37,231 nt of DNA from Cristatella mucedo (taxonomy: Eukaryota; Bryozoa; Phylactolaemata; Cristatellidae), in assembly GCA_009760855.2 (NCBI GenBank), contig WPIO01000492.1, positions 1-37,231 on the forward strand, in the 5' to 3' direction. The first letter of the stretch is position 1. Every line of letters begins with the position of its first letter. Made by a program: the position numbers and the translations under genes. The notes under the pieces were generated by a model, which was given only the letters and a program-made list of their open reading frames with translations, had not been told where the DNA came from and did no database searches. Of the stretch, positions 22,055-33,034 are shown piece after piece.

Positions 22055-22747
22055 TCGATGCAAGCCGTTTCCGTTTCCGCCGTAGCCATTGAGTTTCGCG
22101 GCAATTGACTGCTTCGCTTGAGTTGGCGTCGACTCGACAGCATGCCTCGATTTGGTATTTGTTTTAAAATAAATGGATCAAATTTAATTAAATTTATTTT
22201 AATTGATTAAAATTGTAAAAATTGTATAATCATTTTAAAACTGCCTGCTTTGCTCAAGCACGGGTCGACTCAAGAGGGCACCTTCATTTTACTTTTTTTT
22301 AGTCACGCTAAATGTATTGAAATTAAATAACTAATTTAATTTAATTGTACTGGTTTAAAAAAGAAAAACTTTAAAAGAATTTTAAAAGCGTAATGCTTTG
22401 CTTGAGCTCACCTTGGTTTTTCTAAATTTTTTAATTTAATTAAATTTATATAAATTTAATTTAATTTATTTAATTTAAAATAACTCGAAGTATTTGGGTT
22501 AATTTTTTAATTTTGAAATTGCTTAAAATAATTTCAAAATTGAATGCTTCGCTCGAGCACTCATTGACACGATAGAGCGCGACTCGAGAGCGTGGACGGA
22601 TTTTTGAGCAGTTGAACTTGCAGCGTCTTCTGTCTGAGTCGTAGCTTTACAGCCCCAGAGGTGGCCTCTGCACTGGCGCTCGCTTATGAAGCGGACAGTT
22701 GACCCCGTGACCTCCGTCCTCCTACTTGAAGATAGGCGACGCGACAA

Positions 22748-22821
22748 ACCATGACCCGCTCGGTGAAAATACACCAAGCCTGAAAATAGGCTGGGTGTAT
22801 TTTCACCAAGCGGGTCATGGT
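22748..22821. repeat. Inverted repeat, 33-bp arms with 2 mismatches, 8-base loop
   Basis: The left arm 22748-22780 (starting ACCATGACCCGCT) pairs with the right arm 22789-22821 (ending AGCGGGTCATGGT). There are two mismatched positions and the loop is TGAAAATA. A transcript from either strand would form a stable hairpin of pre-miRNA-like size, or the structure could be a MITE-type or extrusion-prone palindrome. It is intronic to gene C. Confidence 0.92.
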
Positions 22822-23692
22822 CATCTAGTATTTTGTCAGTTTTTCATCGCAGGAAAAAGAAGAGAAACGACAGCGAGAATGTACGATGTAAGAAACGGCG
22901 ATGTAAGAAGAGAAACGACGATGTAAGAAACGGCGAGAAACGACCAATTCCCCGTCTCCTTCCCACCCCGAGGAATGCGAGCCAGCTCGCTTCACTTGTT
23001 GCGTCTGAGCATGGGGCAGCGTGCTCGCTGAACGCTACCGTAAAAGTCAGATTTCAGCTGGATTCTTGGAGCTGTGCAGCGACCCAGATCCGCGCGCGCC
23101 GAAGTGTAGCCCGAGGCATGCCCGCTGAAGCTCAGCCCAACTCGCCTTGGTGGAAGTGACTCGCGGCGTGCGGAATGCCAACGAGCATAGCACGCTTAGA
23201 GGACAAAAAGCGGGGTCAACATGTAAAATGTGGCTAGTGGCAGCATGTATGCACAGTGTTGGCACGTACAAGCACGTGCCAACGACGCATCGCGAGGAAC
23301 CAACGTACGCTGCCGCAAGTCTGGTGCGCTGTTAGCTCTTCGTTTGATGTCGAAAGGACATAGACGCAGCGAAACTTAAAACAACTGACTCACCAGCGGC
23401 CGATGATGAAAACTTGCCGCTACAATAACGTAGTCGCAGACGTGCTCTAAGCCGTTGGTCCGGCTGTCAGCTAACCCGACCAGCCACGACCCGCCGCACA
23501 CACACGCTCATTCGACCGGACGCTCGGACCGGAACCGGACGCACGTGCTGCAGGACGCTGCGCATGCGCAACTGCGACTGCGAACAACCGAGCAACTGAG
23601 CGCTGCTAAAGAGATGCAGGCTCGTAATACTTGTTCAGTGAGCGACACGCACGCGGAATACGGCGTACGCGGCGCGGCCGACGGCAACGAAC

Positions 23693-23941
23693 CCGCTTGA
23701 CTAATGTAGAACAGGTCGTCGCCATTCGATGGCAAGACGAGCCGCCGTAGCAGACGGCACGTTCCCGCTTCGCCGCGGAAGTAGAAGCCGACGCAGTCAC
23801 TTCGAAGCAGGCAGTCCAGGCTGCACGTGGCCAGCGACGCTCCGATCGACGACTGCAGCGTCGCCGTGTCGTCGACGGTGACGTAGGGCAGATCTGCGAG
23901 GGACGTCATCACAAACAGGCCGCAGAGCCCGGACGCTTCGG
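23693..23941 (-). CDS. Gene C exon 2 (predicted): PAN/apple-like domain
   Basis: An acceptor (CTCTCCCTTTGCAG) at 23942 and a donor (G|GTTCGT) after 23693 bound a 249-base exon, phase 1 at both ends, exactly as in gene A. The translation includes VTVDDTATLQSS, CSLDCLLRSDCVGFYF, TCRLLRRL and DDLFYISQ. The four core Cys match gene A, with one extra Cys near the N-terminus (GLCGLF). It joins upstream to a leader exon ending in G to give Ala, and downstream to the lectin exon at 21376, all in frame. With a 17-codon leader the mature architecture is signal peptide, PAN, F-type lectin, about 248 residues in total. Confidence 0.76.
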
Positions 23942-24293
23942 CTGCAAAGGGAGAGCGAACTGCTTTCTGGAAGTTGTCCACCGATGCTCCGTCTCTCTTC
24001 CATACGCTACACCAGAGATGACAGCTGTGCATGGTACATGGTCCTCTCTACATTCGCTGCCAACGAGTCATCCAGTTATCCAGCTCGCACCAACTGGCCC
24101 GCGAGTCAGGCTGGGCGCTCGGTGTTGTAAGGAATTAATTGACCGTAGGCGTCAGCTTGAGCGGCGCTCCGAGTTGGAATCAGAAATTGGAAATTGTAAA
24201 CGACTTCAGCAAAAGCTCTCCTCCGTTTAGCCAATGAGATATGTGTAGGTCTGCACGCGTGTGTGTATGTATTGTGCATGTGTATTGTGCATT

Positions 24294-24295
24294 TA

Positions 24296-24375
<80 letters not shown>

Positions 24376-24380
24376 TATAT
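24294..24380. repeat. (TA)n microsatellite
   Basis: TA repeats with a few GT interruptions, in predicted intron 1 of gene C. It directly precedes the diverged third copy of the interspersed repeat also found at 11680 and 30136; those copies are likewise preceded by TA repeats. Confidence 0.95.
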
Positions 24381-24575
24381 GCATCATGTCAACCGATTGA
24401 TATTGAATCACCTTGCGTAATAAAGCAAATACAAATTCATTTACAAGCGTTAAGTGGCAGTTGGTCTGCAAAGTGGACGGACATCAACACGATTTAATTA
24501 TACTTCCTTCATAACGCGCTTAAAGTGCCTGTAAAAAGATTTAAGTTCTCATGGGTGCTATGCAAACTTGTTAAT
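24380..24575 (+). repeat. Interspersed SINE/LINE-tail-like sequence, diverged copy C
   Basis: It aligns with 11690-11870 and 30140-30320 through short blocks such as TTGAATCAC, CAAATACAAAT and GTCTGCAAAG. It then continues into the TTAAAGTGCCTGTAAAAAG and AAGTTCTC tail block. It is clearly older than the A and B copies. Confidence 0.6.
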
Positions 24576-25164
24576 ATCAAAATAAAGACTTCAAGATAAA
24601 GGCTTCCTAAAAGAGCCCACTATACTCGCGTAAAGGGGATTGGTAGCACACGTAGCCATGGAAAACCCTTGCAGTATTAACTTTCCACAGCAGCGATTAA
24701 CCCTCGTTTATTGGACGTAGGAGTAGTGTTGAATAATTACTTCTTGAATTTACTAGGATTAAGAATGGCTCGAGTGCAGGAGCGCGCTAAATTTCTTCTC
24801 CGAGAAAAAAGCTTGAATGCCACTAGCAGTCGAGCGAAAATCGGATTAAAAGCAGATGACCCCAAGATGACGATGAAAAATCTTTCATGCAAAGCGACTG
24901 GTTCCGTGCCGAATCACGTGCCAAATCATCAATCCGTGAAGCGTCCGTTAAGTGCCTCGCCATGGCACCTACAGCCACCTTAGGCAAAAGTAAATTTAAC
25001 GATACTTTCCTTTATTAATGCGACCGATCAGCTAGCGGCAAGTAAGTGAATGACGAGGCTCAGTACCAATAAAGTCAATGAACAGGCAAGCTAGACATGA
25101 CCAGATTGAGCAGCCAGCAAGTGCCTCAGCCACCGCCGCCGCCGAGGCAGCTCTTCCGACGTAC

Positions 25165-25429
25165 CGAAGCTGAGAAGCAGCAGCAACGCTGCCGCGCTCG
25201 CAAAGGTCAGTGTTCCGCAGCCACAGCCGTCTAGCCGAGATGCATGAGGCCGCGGCCTCGCTTCCACGGCTCCGACGGCTGGCTCGCCCAGGCGCAGCAA
25301 CTGCTGCAGGGGAAGCGACTCGCAGCCAGCACCGGGCTGATCGGTGCGACGATCGAGGAGCGTAGCCACGCTGAGCGGCTGCGGCCGCGGATGCAGCACC
25401 TCGGCTAGACGTGAATCTATCAGAGACAT
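25165..25429 (-). CDS. Gene C exon 1 (predicted): leader exon, start codon uncertain
   Basis: The segment aligns with leader exons A and B: the hydrophobic run FASAAALLLLLSF is followed by a single G and the same GTACGT donor, and joins in frame to the PAN exon. Both ATG codons used in copy A or B are changed here (GTG at the outer place, CTG at the inner place). The first in-frame ATG is at 25429 and would add about 70 residues before the hydrophobic segment, an unusual signal peptide. Either translation starts at 25429, or this exon has lost its start and gene C is expressed from another first exon such as B. Confidence 0.42.
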
Positions 25430-26405
25430 TAGGCTGAAGAATGACGAAAGGGCAGACTCCAACACCGGCGCCCCTACTTATGTCAACCGGCCGCTTCTCG
25501 AGCGCCTCTAGCGGGGACGAGGTTCACCTAGCACAAAATGGCGGCCGCCAGGTGACGGTCTTTGAAGGTGGTTTCAGTTTTGTTTCCTACCGATCCATTC
25601 AAATGAGGGCCGTCGGACTGCCGTTACTCAAAGTCGGCGAGCGCGAGTCACAAACGCACCCATCGATTTGCATTGAGCGAAACGAGTTTCTTACAGAGAC
25701 CTCTCACTGTATTTTTATTTTCTCATTCGACCGAGCGAGCCGTTACTAATGGCTCGGTTTTAGCCACAGTCACTAAATAGCGGCCGCGTGTCTTAAGACC
25801 GCTGAAAGGTGACAGGTGTCGTACGACGTAACTGCTCGAGCGTCAGCGTCAACCAGTTTCCCCCAGAGGCTAATTTCTTTGTGAAAGCATTAATGGCAGA
25901 CTAGACTGTAAACTAGTGGCAGATATTTACCAACCACTATGCTAGGTTTTTGCTAGATATTTAGCTAGTAGATTTAAATAATCGCCAGCTTCTCTGCCGT
26001 TCGCGCCTCTAACTGCCACTTGAAGAGTGGCCATTATGCAGTCCTGCATCAAGCCGCACAGCCAGCATAAGCTACTCTGATCGTTCGGGATTTTGCCGTG
26101 CTTCCAGTGCAATCAGTCTCTGGCCGAGCCAAGTCCTGCCATTTCGCTTTGTTTGCTCGATGGACACGGAAGCGGCTGCAAGCACGACCAGCGAGAAGGC
26201 TGCATCTCCACCTCCTCCAGCGTCCCTTAAATGTACGACGCTCGAAGATTAGCGAGTCTCTTGTAATGCAATGTAAGCCATCTCCATCGATTCTCTTAAG
26301 TCCACGAAGCCAAAAAAATCATTTGGGTGTCACCGGGTGACCCATGATTCATATGTGTCATGCACACACTCGCTCCCGCGAACGCACACATATATTTGTA
26401 TGTAA

Positions 26406-26407
<2 letters not shown>

Positions 26408-26485
<78 letters not shown>

Positions 26486-26499
26486 TCGCGCGTGTGTGT

Positions 26500-26536
<37 letters not shown>

Positions 26537-26575
26537 TGTGTGTGTGCGCTCGCATGTGTGCACGCATGTGCATAT
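26408..26575. repeat. Compound (CA)n/(TA)n/(GT)n microsatellite
   Basis: (CA)n on the left and (GT)n on the right flank a TA core, so the array is itself an imperfect inverted repeat. Numerous long artefactual open frames cross it. Confidence 0.95.
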
Positions 26576-26579
26576 TTGT

Positions 26580-26835
26580 GTGCATCGTCGCACGGCCAGC
26601 ACGCAGTTTCGCGTGCCTTCCAACGATACTGCTTCGGCAGAGGCACACGGGCAGCGTAACCCTTCGTGCCTCAGTTCCCAGGGATTCACTTCCGGATATT
26701 GCCTTGCAACGCCACAGCCACCGGATTTCGCCAGCAGACGCTATATCTGCTTGCATCAAGCCGCGTCCCAATAACCACATAAGAAATTAGCTACGATCGT
26801 GCGTGGCTATTAAGGTTTCTTATTATCAAATAACT
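26580..26835. repeat. Diverged paralogue of the segment at about 14950-15210
   Basis: Short blocks recur in the same order at about 14960-15200 and, more weakly, at 34380-34560. Examples are GGCCAGCACGCA, TCGCGTGCCTTCCA, TTCCGGATA and CGTGCGTGGCTATTA. It shows that the gene C 5' flank is an older duplicate of the flank shared by A and B. Confidence 0.6.
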
Positions 26836-26884
26836 ATATCTTTGTTGTGACTATTTTTGCAGGAATGTGTAAATAGCTAATTTT

Positions 26885-27000
26885 GAGCTGGCTACCCGAT
26901 GCTCCCAAAGTATGAAACTCCCTCCCGACCTGCGTCAGAACATCCCCTAACCTGACCACATTTACAAGGAACTTAAAAACAACACCCATTTTTTGTAATT
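26885..27000 (+). mobile_element. Short CR1/L2-like LINE fragment
   Basis: It matches the end of the ORF2 coding region of the copy at 18972-19640 (blocks ATGCTCCCAAAG, CTCCCTCCCGACCTG, AGGAACTTAAAAACA). It breaks off before the 3' tail. Confidence 0.75.
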
Positions 27001-27018
27001 AATTAGACAGTAGGCTAA

Positions 27019-27020
<2 letters not shown>

Positions 27021-27061
<41 letters not shown>
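27021..27061. repeat. (TA)n array at the 5' side of RLE element copy B
   Basis: About 40 bases of pure TA lie just left of the point where similarity between the two retrotransposon copies begins. Copy A has a longer TA array in the same position. Confidence 0.95.
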
Positions 27062-27064
<3 letters not shown>

Positions 27065-27098
27065 GCAACAACGGACTCAGACGACACTGTGCCGCCGA

Positions 27099-28146
27099 CC
27101 TTCAGCCTCCTCTCTCTCGTCGCATGACTTTGTGACCCTTGGGTTACCTAGCATACAGGACAGCACTCCGGCACATGACTGGCTTGGCTTTCTGACTTCA
27201 GTCCTCCTCCTCGGCAGCAGAGAACGGCTGCCTCTCGCCCGTGGCATGTGCAGGGACTTCAAGGGAAAGCCCAGCCGTGCTCGTCTGGAGCGCTTTCCAT
27301 CTCGGCCGGACTAACCTGATCTGATGGGCTGAGGCCGTGGGACCGGAGATGTGACTCACACCTGCCTGCGGTAGGTGGTTGTACGCCACCAACGGCACGA
27401 AGGCCATCCAGGTGATCCTTCTTCCACAACTTCTCCGGCAATCTGGCGGCCTGCTGCATCCACTGGGAGGCCGAATCACATGCTCGGCCAGTCGATAATG
27501 ACCGTTTGAAAGCTCTTATAAAGCCCCGGGCCCTCAAAGAGCTCTAGCCACATCTTCAGTAGCTGAACTTCTGGAATGCCTCCATCTGCCACAGTTCAAC
27601 ATTGGGTGATCCTCCTGAACGACTGCCTCTACTTCGGTGTTATCCCATGAGCTTGGAAGATCGGTCTCACGACCCTGATCCACAAAAAGGGCGACCCCAT
27701 CTTACCCATCCACTTTCAACCTATTAAGCTCTTGCCGAAGGACTATAAGCTGCTCTCTGGCTGCCACGCAGCAAGGATGACGAAGCTCGCCAGCGGCTGC
27801 AGGCTGCCTTCTCCCCAGTGGAAGGTCATGTTGCCGGGCGTGGAGGTCTGCCTTGAGCAGTCTATCAGAGTAGAGAGCACCTTCTACGAGGTAAAGGATT
27901 GGCATGGTTCTGGTGTTGTCTACTCTGCGTTCCTCGACCTGCAGATCACCTTCGACAGCACCTTCAGAGCTTAATCATTCCTCACGTATCTCTGCTCTCT
28001 CTGCTCCTACACGGAAGGTTGAACGAGAATTTCTGCAGTTTCATGGAGTGTCTCTCTACCGGCTTGCTCTAAGGGTTGAGGGTTAACGACGAGTGGTTAA
28101 CAGCTTTCCCGACGAAGGGTGGTGTCGGAAAGGACTCTCTCTCCCT

Positions 28147-28201
<55 letters not shown>

Positions 28202-29985
28202 ACCCGATTTTGATCCAGTGATGGAGCCTGTCATCAGGCACTGCAGCAGCACCATGTAGTCAAGCGCAACACTGAGCGTTATTTCTCTATTCGTAAGAGC
28301 CCTGGCGTATGACCTTGCCTTATTTTCGGATACATTCTCTAGCCTGCAAGCCCTCAGATCTGCCACTCAGCGGGCCGTCCTGATGCTGGGCATGCCGTTC
28401 CAATCGAAAAATTTTACCTTTTCTCCCAGTGTGGCGCCAATGCCGTGCCTGCAATCATCTTCTTGCAGGGCCGACGTATTCCTGAGTGGCCGGTGATCGT
28501 GTCCTTGGCTTACCTAGGAGCCCCACAGGGTCACGGGCAGCCAGCGCTGAGAAAGAGCAGGCCTGTTCCTGCCTTTTTAGGGACGTACACTCATTGGAGG
28601 CCAGCCTTCTCGCCCCCTAGAAAAAGCTCGTTGCATTGCGGACTTTTCTTGTGACGACTTGATTACCTCTGTTGGGCTCGGTTCGTGCCTAAGGCTGCCC
28701 AGCTACCGTCCGAGGATGCACTCACGGAACTCTGCCCGGACGTCCACATGCGGCCTGCCTTGCTTTGCCTCGGCCCACAACCCGTTTGCACTGAGCTCTG
28801 CTAATTAACTTTGTGATGAATTCGGCGATCCGCCGGGTCGGGCCAGCCAGTCGCATGCTGTCCCCCCCCTCCGACGAGCGCGTGTGCTCAGTCGCACGTC
28901 ACTACCTCGACTGGACCGTCAGCAGAGTTCGCGGTGCGCCGTCGTCAGACGAGGAGCGCTCAGGGTGAGCGCCCTGTTTCCAGGTGCCGGCCTATCTCCG
29001 TTGTGGGCACATGCAAGACGGGGAGCGAAACATTTCTCCCGCCATTCTCGCTGGCCGGCTCCATAGTCTTGGCCACGTCAACTGTGCCCAACGGGATGGA
29101 ACATTCGATCGTGCAGCATGTCGTCATATCTAAGCTTTGGGAGTTTGCCAGGCGTTGAAAGCCGGGTTTGGGCGGCCCAGACCGAATAGGGCGTGGTTAG
29201 CAGTTACCTTGCCCACTTACAGGTTGGCTACCCATAGCCATTTCCAGACCGTGGGTCTCGGCTAGTCGTTACGACTCCGGCGTTGTTCACCCCATGAGCC
29301 TGGACGTACTATTAGTGGCTGCTGTTAGGAGTCGGGCCTGTGACCGTCACCCAGATAACCGTCAACCTGTGACGGTTATCAGTGGCCACCTATGCCTCAC
29401 GAAGGTGGACACCGGCTGCCACGTTCTGAGCCACTGCCGGTCGATGCTGTATGCAACAAGGCGACGAAACGACGTCGTACAAGGAAGTCGCCTGATCGGA
29501 ACTACCCACTACTCACCGCCTGATCGGAACTCCTTCGGCCACTCGAGGCTCCCGCCTCTCGTCAATTGGTACGTTCCCGCTTTACGTTCCCGCTTTATCG
29601 GTACTTTAATGCCGGGGGTCCGGTGCTAAATCCTGACCTGGTCATTGAGAGCGGCACAGGCGAGGTCATTGTCGAAGTGCCGGTGCTGTTTGACAGCAGC
29701 GAGCTGATCTTGGTGGTGGCTGACCTGAAAAAGGCTAAGAAATGCAGAGTCATAGCATACTCTCTTCTCTCCTGCGTGCCCAACCTCGACATTGCTCGCA
29801 CAGAAAAGAAGGTATTGCGGTGGCTGTGCGTCTCGGACGCCATTTTCGGTTCGGAATCCGTGGGAGCCTTCGAAAGTGGTGCCCGTTCCTGAACCGGGAA
29901 TCGCGGATAGAATCCGCAGCTCCGACAGGATGTGGCTTCACAGGTTAATGTGCATACATATACGCCCACATTTTAATAAACCAGT
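27099..29985 (+). mobile_element. RLE-type non-LTR retrotransposon remnant, copy B
   Basis: It is colinear with copy A (8416-11535) and often nearly identical, most of all over 29235-29760. It keeps about 50 bases lost in A (27791-27840), so the RT reads through VYSAFLDLQITFDSTF without the 22-bp expansion. It has the same shortened catalytic box (AYDLALFS, about 28305-28330), the same knuckle (HVLSHC) and the same PD-x12-E endonuclease core in two frames (29294-29629 and 29566-29892). It is flanked by (TA)n on both sides. It lies upstream of gene C and downstream of leader exon B on the minus strand. Confidence 0.85.
28139..28197. repeat. (CT)n microsatellite inside RLE copy B
   Basis: A (CT)n array of about 57 bases; copy A has a shorter CTAT/CT tract at 9722-9748. 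It lies between the palm A motif and the catalytic box. Confidence 0.95.
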
Positions 29986-30135
29986 TTATATAAATATAAT
30001 ATATATATATATTATATAAATACATAAAAAATATATATATATATAAATGTATGTTAGTGTATGTGTACAGCTGTAGGGAAAAACATAAAAAATATATTTA
30101 TTTATATGTTTGTATATATATATATATATATATAT

Positions 30136-30520
30136 ATTCATTGATATGTCCATGAACTGATGATTATTGAATCACTTTGCATAGTAAAGCATATACAAAT
30201 CTGTTTGTAAACGTAAAAGGGCTGTAAGTCTGCAAAGTCGGACGGATATCAGCATCATATGATAATGATGCTTTTACAGTACCATAAAAGTGCCTGAAAT
30301 GAGATTAAGTTCGCATCCGCTGCTACACAAATGTATCGTTATTATAGTACGTATTACACGATGACGTTTTCCGAAGAAGGAAAACGTTATGCAACTATAT
30401 ATGTATATAGGGTATTGATAGCATCGATCGCCAATGTAAATCTTTACAGAGGTACCTTAAAGTCTCTGAAAAGAGAGTGAGTTTTCTGAGGGCGCTATGT
30501 CAAATTCATTATCATCAAGA
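30136..30520 (+). repeat. Interspersed SINE/LINE-tail-like sequence, copy B
   Basis: Nearly identical to 11690-12120 but without the long internal (TA)n. Copy B then retains about 120 bases (about 30520-30640) that copy A has lost between ATCAA and CAAGTGGTCGAGC. The corresponding sequence also exists in copy C (24715-24835), so A carries the deletion. Confidence 0.72.
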
Positions 30521-30977
30521 GAAGTTAGGGGTGATTTTTCATGCTTACTTCATGAATTTACCAGAATTAAGAATGGAAGTAGTGCAAAAGTGCGTGAAAT
30601 TATTTTCCAAGCGAAAAAGAGTGAATGCTACAAGTGGTCGAGCAAAAAACCGTCCTTAAAGACACGACCCGACGATGACGACTGATAATAATTCATGCAA
30701 AGCGACTGCTACAAAGCCGAATCACGAGTCGCATCACGCGCCGCGTTAAGTGCTGAATCGCGTGCGTAATAACCGAATCGTATATCGTTCGTTGGCTGCC
30801 CCGCCACACACACAACCGTCGATGGCAAAACTAGATTCAACGATCCTTCCCTTTATTTACTTGGCCTTTCAGCTAGCGGTAAGTCATGGGAACGAAAGCG
30901 TTTAGGGCGAACTGTACAAGAATGGGCTGGGCTAAGCCGCCGCCGCCGCCGCCACCATGGCAGCTTTTTGAACGTAC

Positions 30978-31116
30978 CAAAGCATGGAAGAAACAGCATC
31001 AGCAATGCTGCGGCGGACGCACACGCCATTGTGCCGCCGCGACGCAGAGAGCGAATCGGGGCGTCAAGTCGAGAAGCAGGAGTCAGCCTCGCGAGTGGCT
31101 GCAGCCTCGCTTCCAT
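30978..31116 (-). CDS. Leader exon B (predicted): orphan signal-peptide exon
   Basis: It is very similar to leader exon A. There are two possible in-frame starts: ATG at 31116 (46 codons) and ATG at 31029 (17 codons, MACASAAALLMLFLPCF). The shorter start makes an ideal short signal peptide. The exon ends in G before a GTACGT donor, phase 1. The next PAN exon downstream on the minus strand is that of gene C at 23941. Splicing to it would give Ala at the junction and a 248-residue (inner start) or 277-residue (outer start) secreted PAN-lectin protein. No PAN exon lies between this leader and gene C. Confidence 0.48.
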
Positions 31117-31754
31117 TGCTCCCTCCGACTGCTCGCTCGATCGGAAGCAGCAGCTGCTAAAGCAGAGACACTCAGGTGCCGCAGTGGTGACGATGATCGA
31201 GGTGACGATCGCGCGTAGCCACGCTGACCGGTAGCGTAGGCTGCGCCAGCTCGCCGAGACGTGCGTCTGGACACGAAAAACGACGGAAGGCAAACGAGAG
31301 AGCGGCGCTTCAATCGACCAATCGAGTCAGCTTCTCGAGCGCCTCTAGCGGATAGCAGCGGCCGAGAATGGTCGCTTTGACTAGCGGACAAGAGCGACCA
31401 AGTGGAGAAATCTTTAACGTCGATTCTTGCATCATTCAATCGGCCCATTTAAAAGACAGCAGTCAGAACGCCGTTATACAAAGTCGACGTGTGCGTTTCG
31501 CACACGCATCGATCGATTTGCAGTGGGAAAATTTAGTTTATTAAGAACCCTTTTTTCTCTCGCTCTCTCTCTCTCTGCTCATTTTCTCATTCATGCGATC
31601 TAGCCGTTACTAATGGTTCAGCTTTAGCCACAGTCAGTGGGTGTTAGAAACCTGTCAAAGACAGCTAAAAAGCGACAGGTGGCATTCGACGAGACCATTC
31701 GAGCGTCATCCGTCGCCAACGCGACCGCTCTTCATTCACCTGTCGCCACGAAAG

Positions 31755-32461
31755 TATTACTAATAATAATAATAATAATTCACTTGATAAAGCGCCCTCA
31801 GAGAACTTAATCTTTTTCTAGGCGCTTTACATTTGCTGCAAAGTGAAATGCAATTGAATGGTAAGTAAAATTATGCTTGAAAAACAAACGAAATGTATAA
31901 CATGGTTAGGGGTGACATGCACAGGATCAGCATGCAAGTGTAGTTAGTGGCAGCATGCACAGTGTCAGCACGCATAAGCACATCAAGGACGAATCACAGG
32001 GACCCACTAAATGCTGTCCTAAATAGGTGTGTTTTTAGGTTCCTTTTAAATGTGGTCAGATCAGGGGATGTTCTGACGCAGGTCGGGAGGGATTTCCATG
32101 CTTTGGGAGCATACGAACTAAATGCACGGTCTCCAAAGGATTTGAGGTTTGTACGAGGTATTTCTAGACTGTTGGATTCCGAAAAGCGGGTGGTACGATG
32201 CTTGGCCTGATGGGGGAGCATGTCGGAGAGATAGGCTGGAGCCATAGAATGAAGGGATCTAAAAGTGAGCGACAAAACATTGAAGTCAATCCGTTGCTTG
32301 ACTGGTAACCAGTGGAGGCTAGAAGTGGAGTAATGTGGCAACTGCGACGCTCACGACACAAAAGCCTAGCTGCAGAGTTGTGCACCATCTGCAATCGCCT
32401 GATCGCACATGCTGGTAGGCCAGTAAGCAGTGAGTTGCAGAAGTCGAGACGAGACAGGAGA
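31755..32461 (-). mobile_element. CR1/L2-like LINE insertion present only in the B duplicate
   Basis: The minus strand reads from an (AAT)n tail at about 31758-31778 through FKRNLKTHLFRTAF, DRAFSSYAPKAWKSLP, MAPAYLSDMLPHQ and HWLPVKQRIDFNVLSLTF. It is 5'-truncated near 32460. The flanks CACGAAAG and TAGCGCTG are adjacent in copy A (13240-13265), which is the empty site. Short similar sequences (TATTACTA and TATACTA) at the two edges may be the target-site duplication. Confidence 0.88.
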
Positions 32462-33034
32462 TATACTAGCGCTGTCGCCGCCTGTCACTGCAGCAGTAGC
32501 CATGCACTTCTGGTTTCCCCAATATCTCTTGGTTAGCACTTGATCTCATAAACGGAAAATTGGCACATACAAGCTCGCTATGGTTATGCGTTCCGATAAT
32601 TTCAAAATAAATCACCGGAGACTAAAATAGCGATTAATTACGTCAACACGTTTCTTCAGCGGGTAATTTCTCCGTCAAAGCACAAATGAAAGGCTAGATA
32701 TTCAGTTGGTGCCTGATATTTACCGTTAAACTTGGTATTTCCTTAGTAGTTGACTTGTCAATTTGACTGTTCGCCAGTTTCTCCTATGGTTTTCATCAGC
32801 CGCTTTGAGCGACATCGTCCGCCACCAAGATGGACCGTGTTTCGCTCAGTCAGCGTCAGCCGTGCGCACGCCCCAATTTCTTGAAACTATTCCGGTTCGC
32901 CCGCTACCACGATAAAAGGCCAAGTCTATTCTTACATTTTCCTACACTCCTTGTTGATTGACGCGCTACAGCAGTTGCAAGTACGAAAGCGAGAAGACCC
33001 TATCCCTCCATCTCTTCCATCTGTCCATCCAATT

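Noticed and set aside
21740-22063. Minus-strand Ser/Leu-rich frame
   Set aside because: It is produced by the (GA)n array and the adjoining palindrome.
26296-26790. Overlapping long frames on both strands
   Set aside because: They are artefacts of the compound CA/TA/GT microsatellite.
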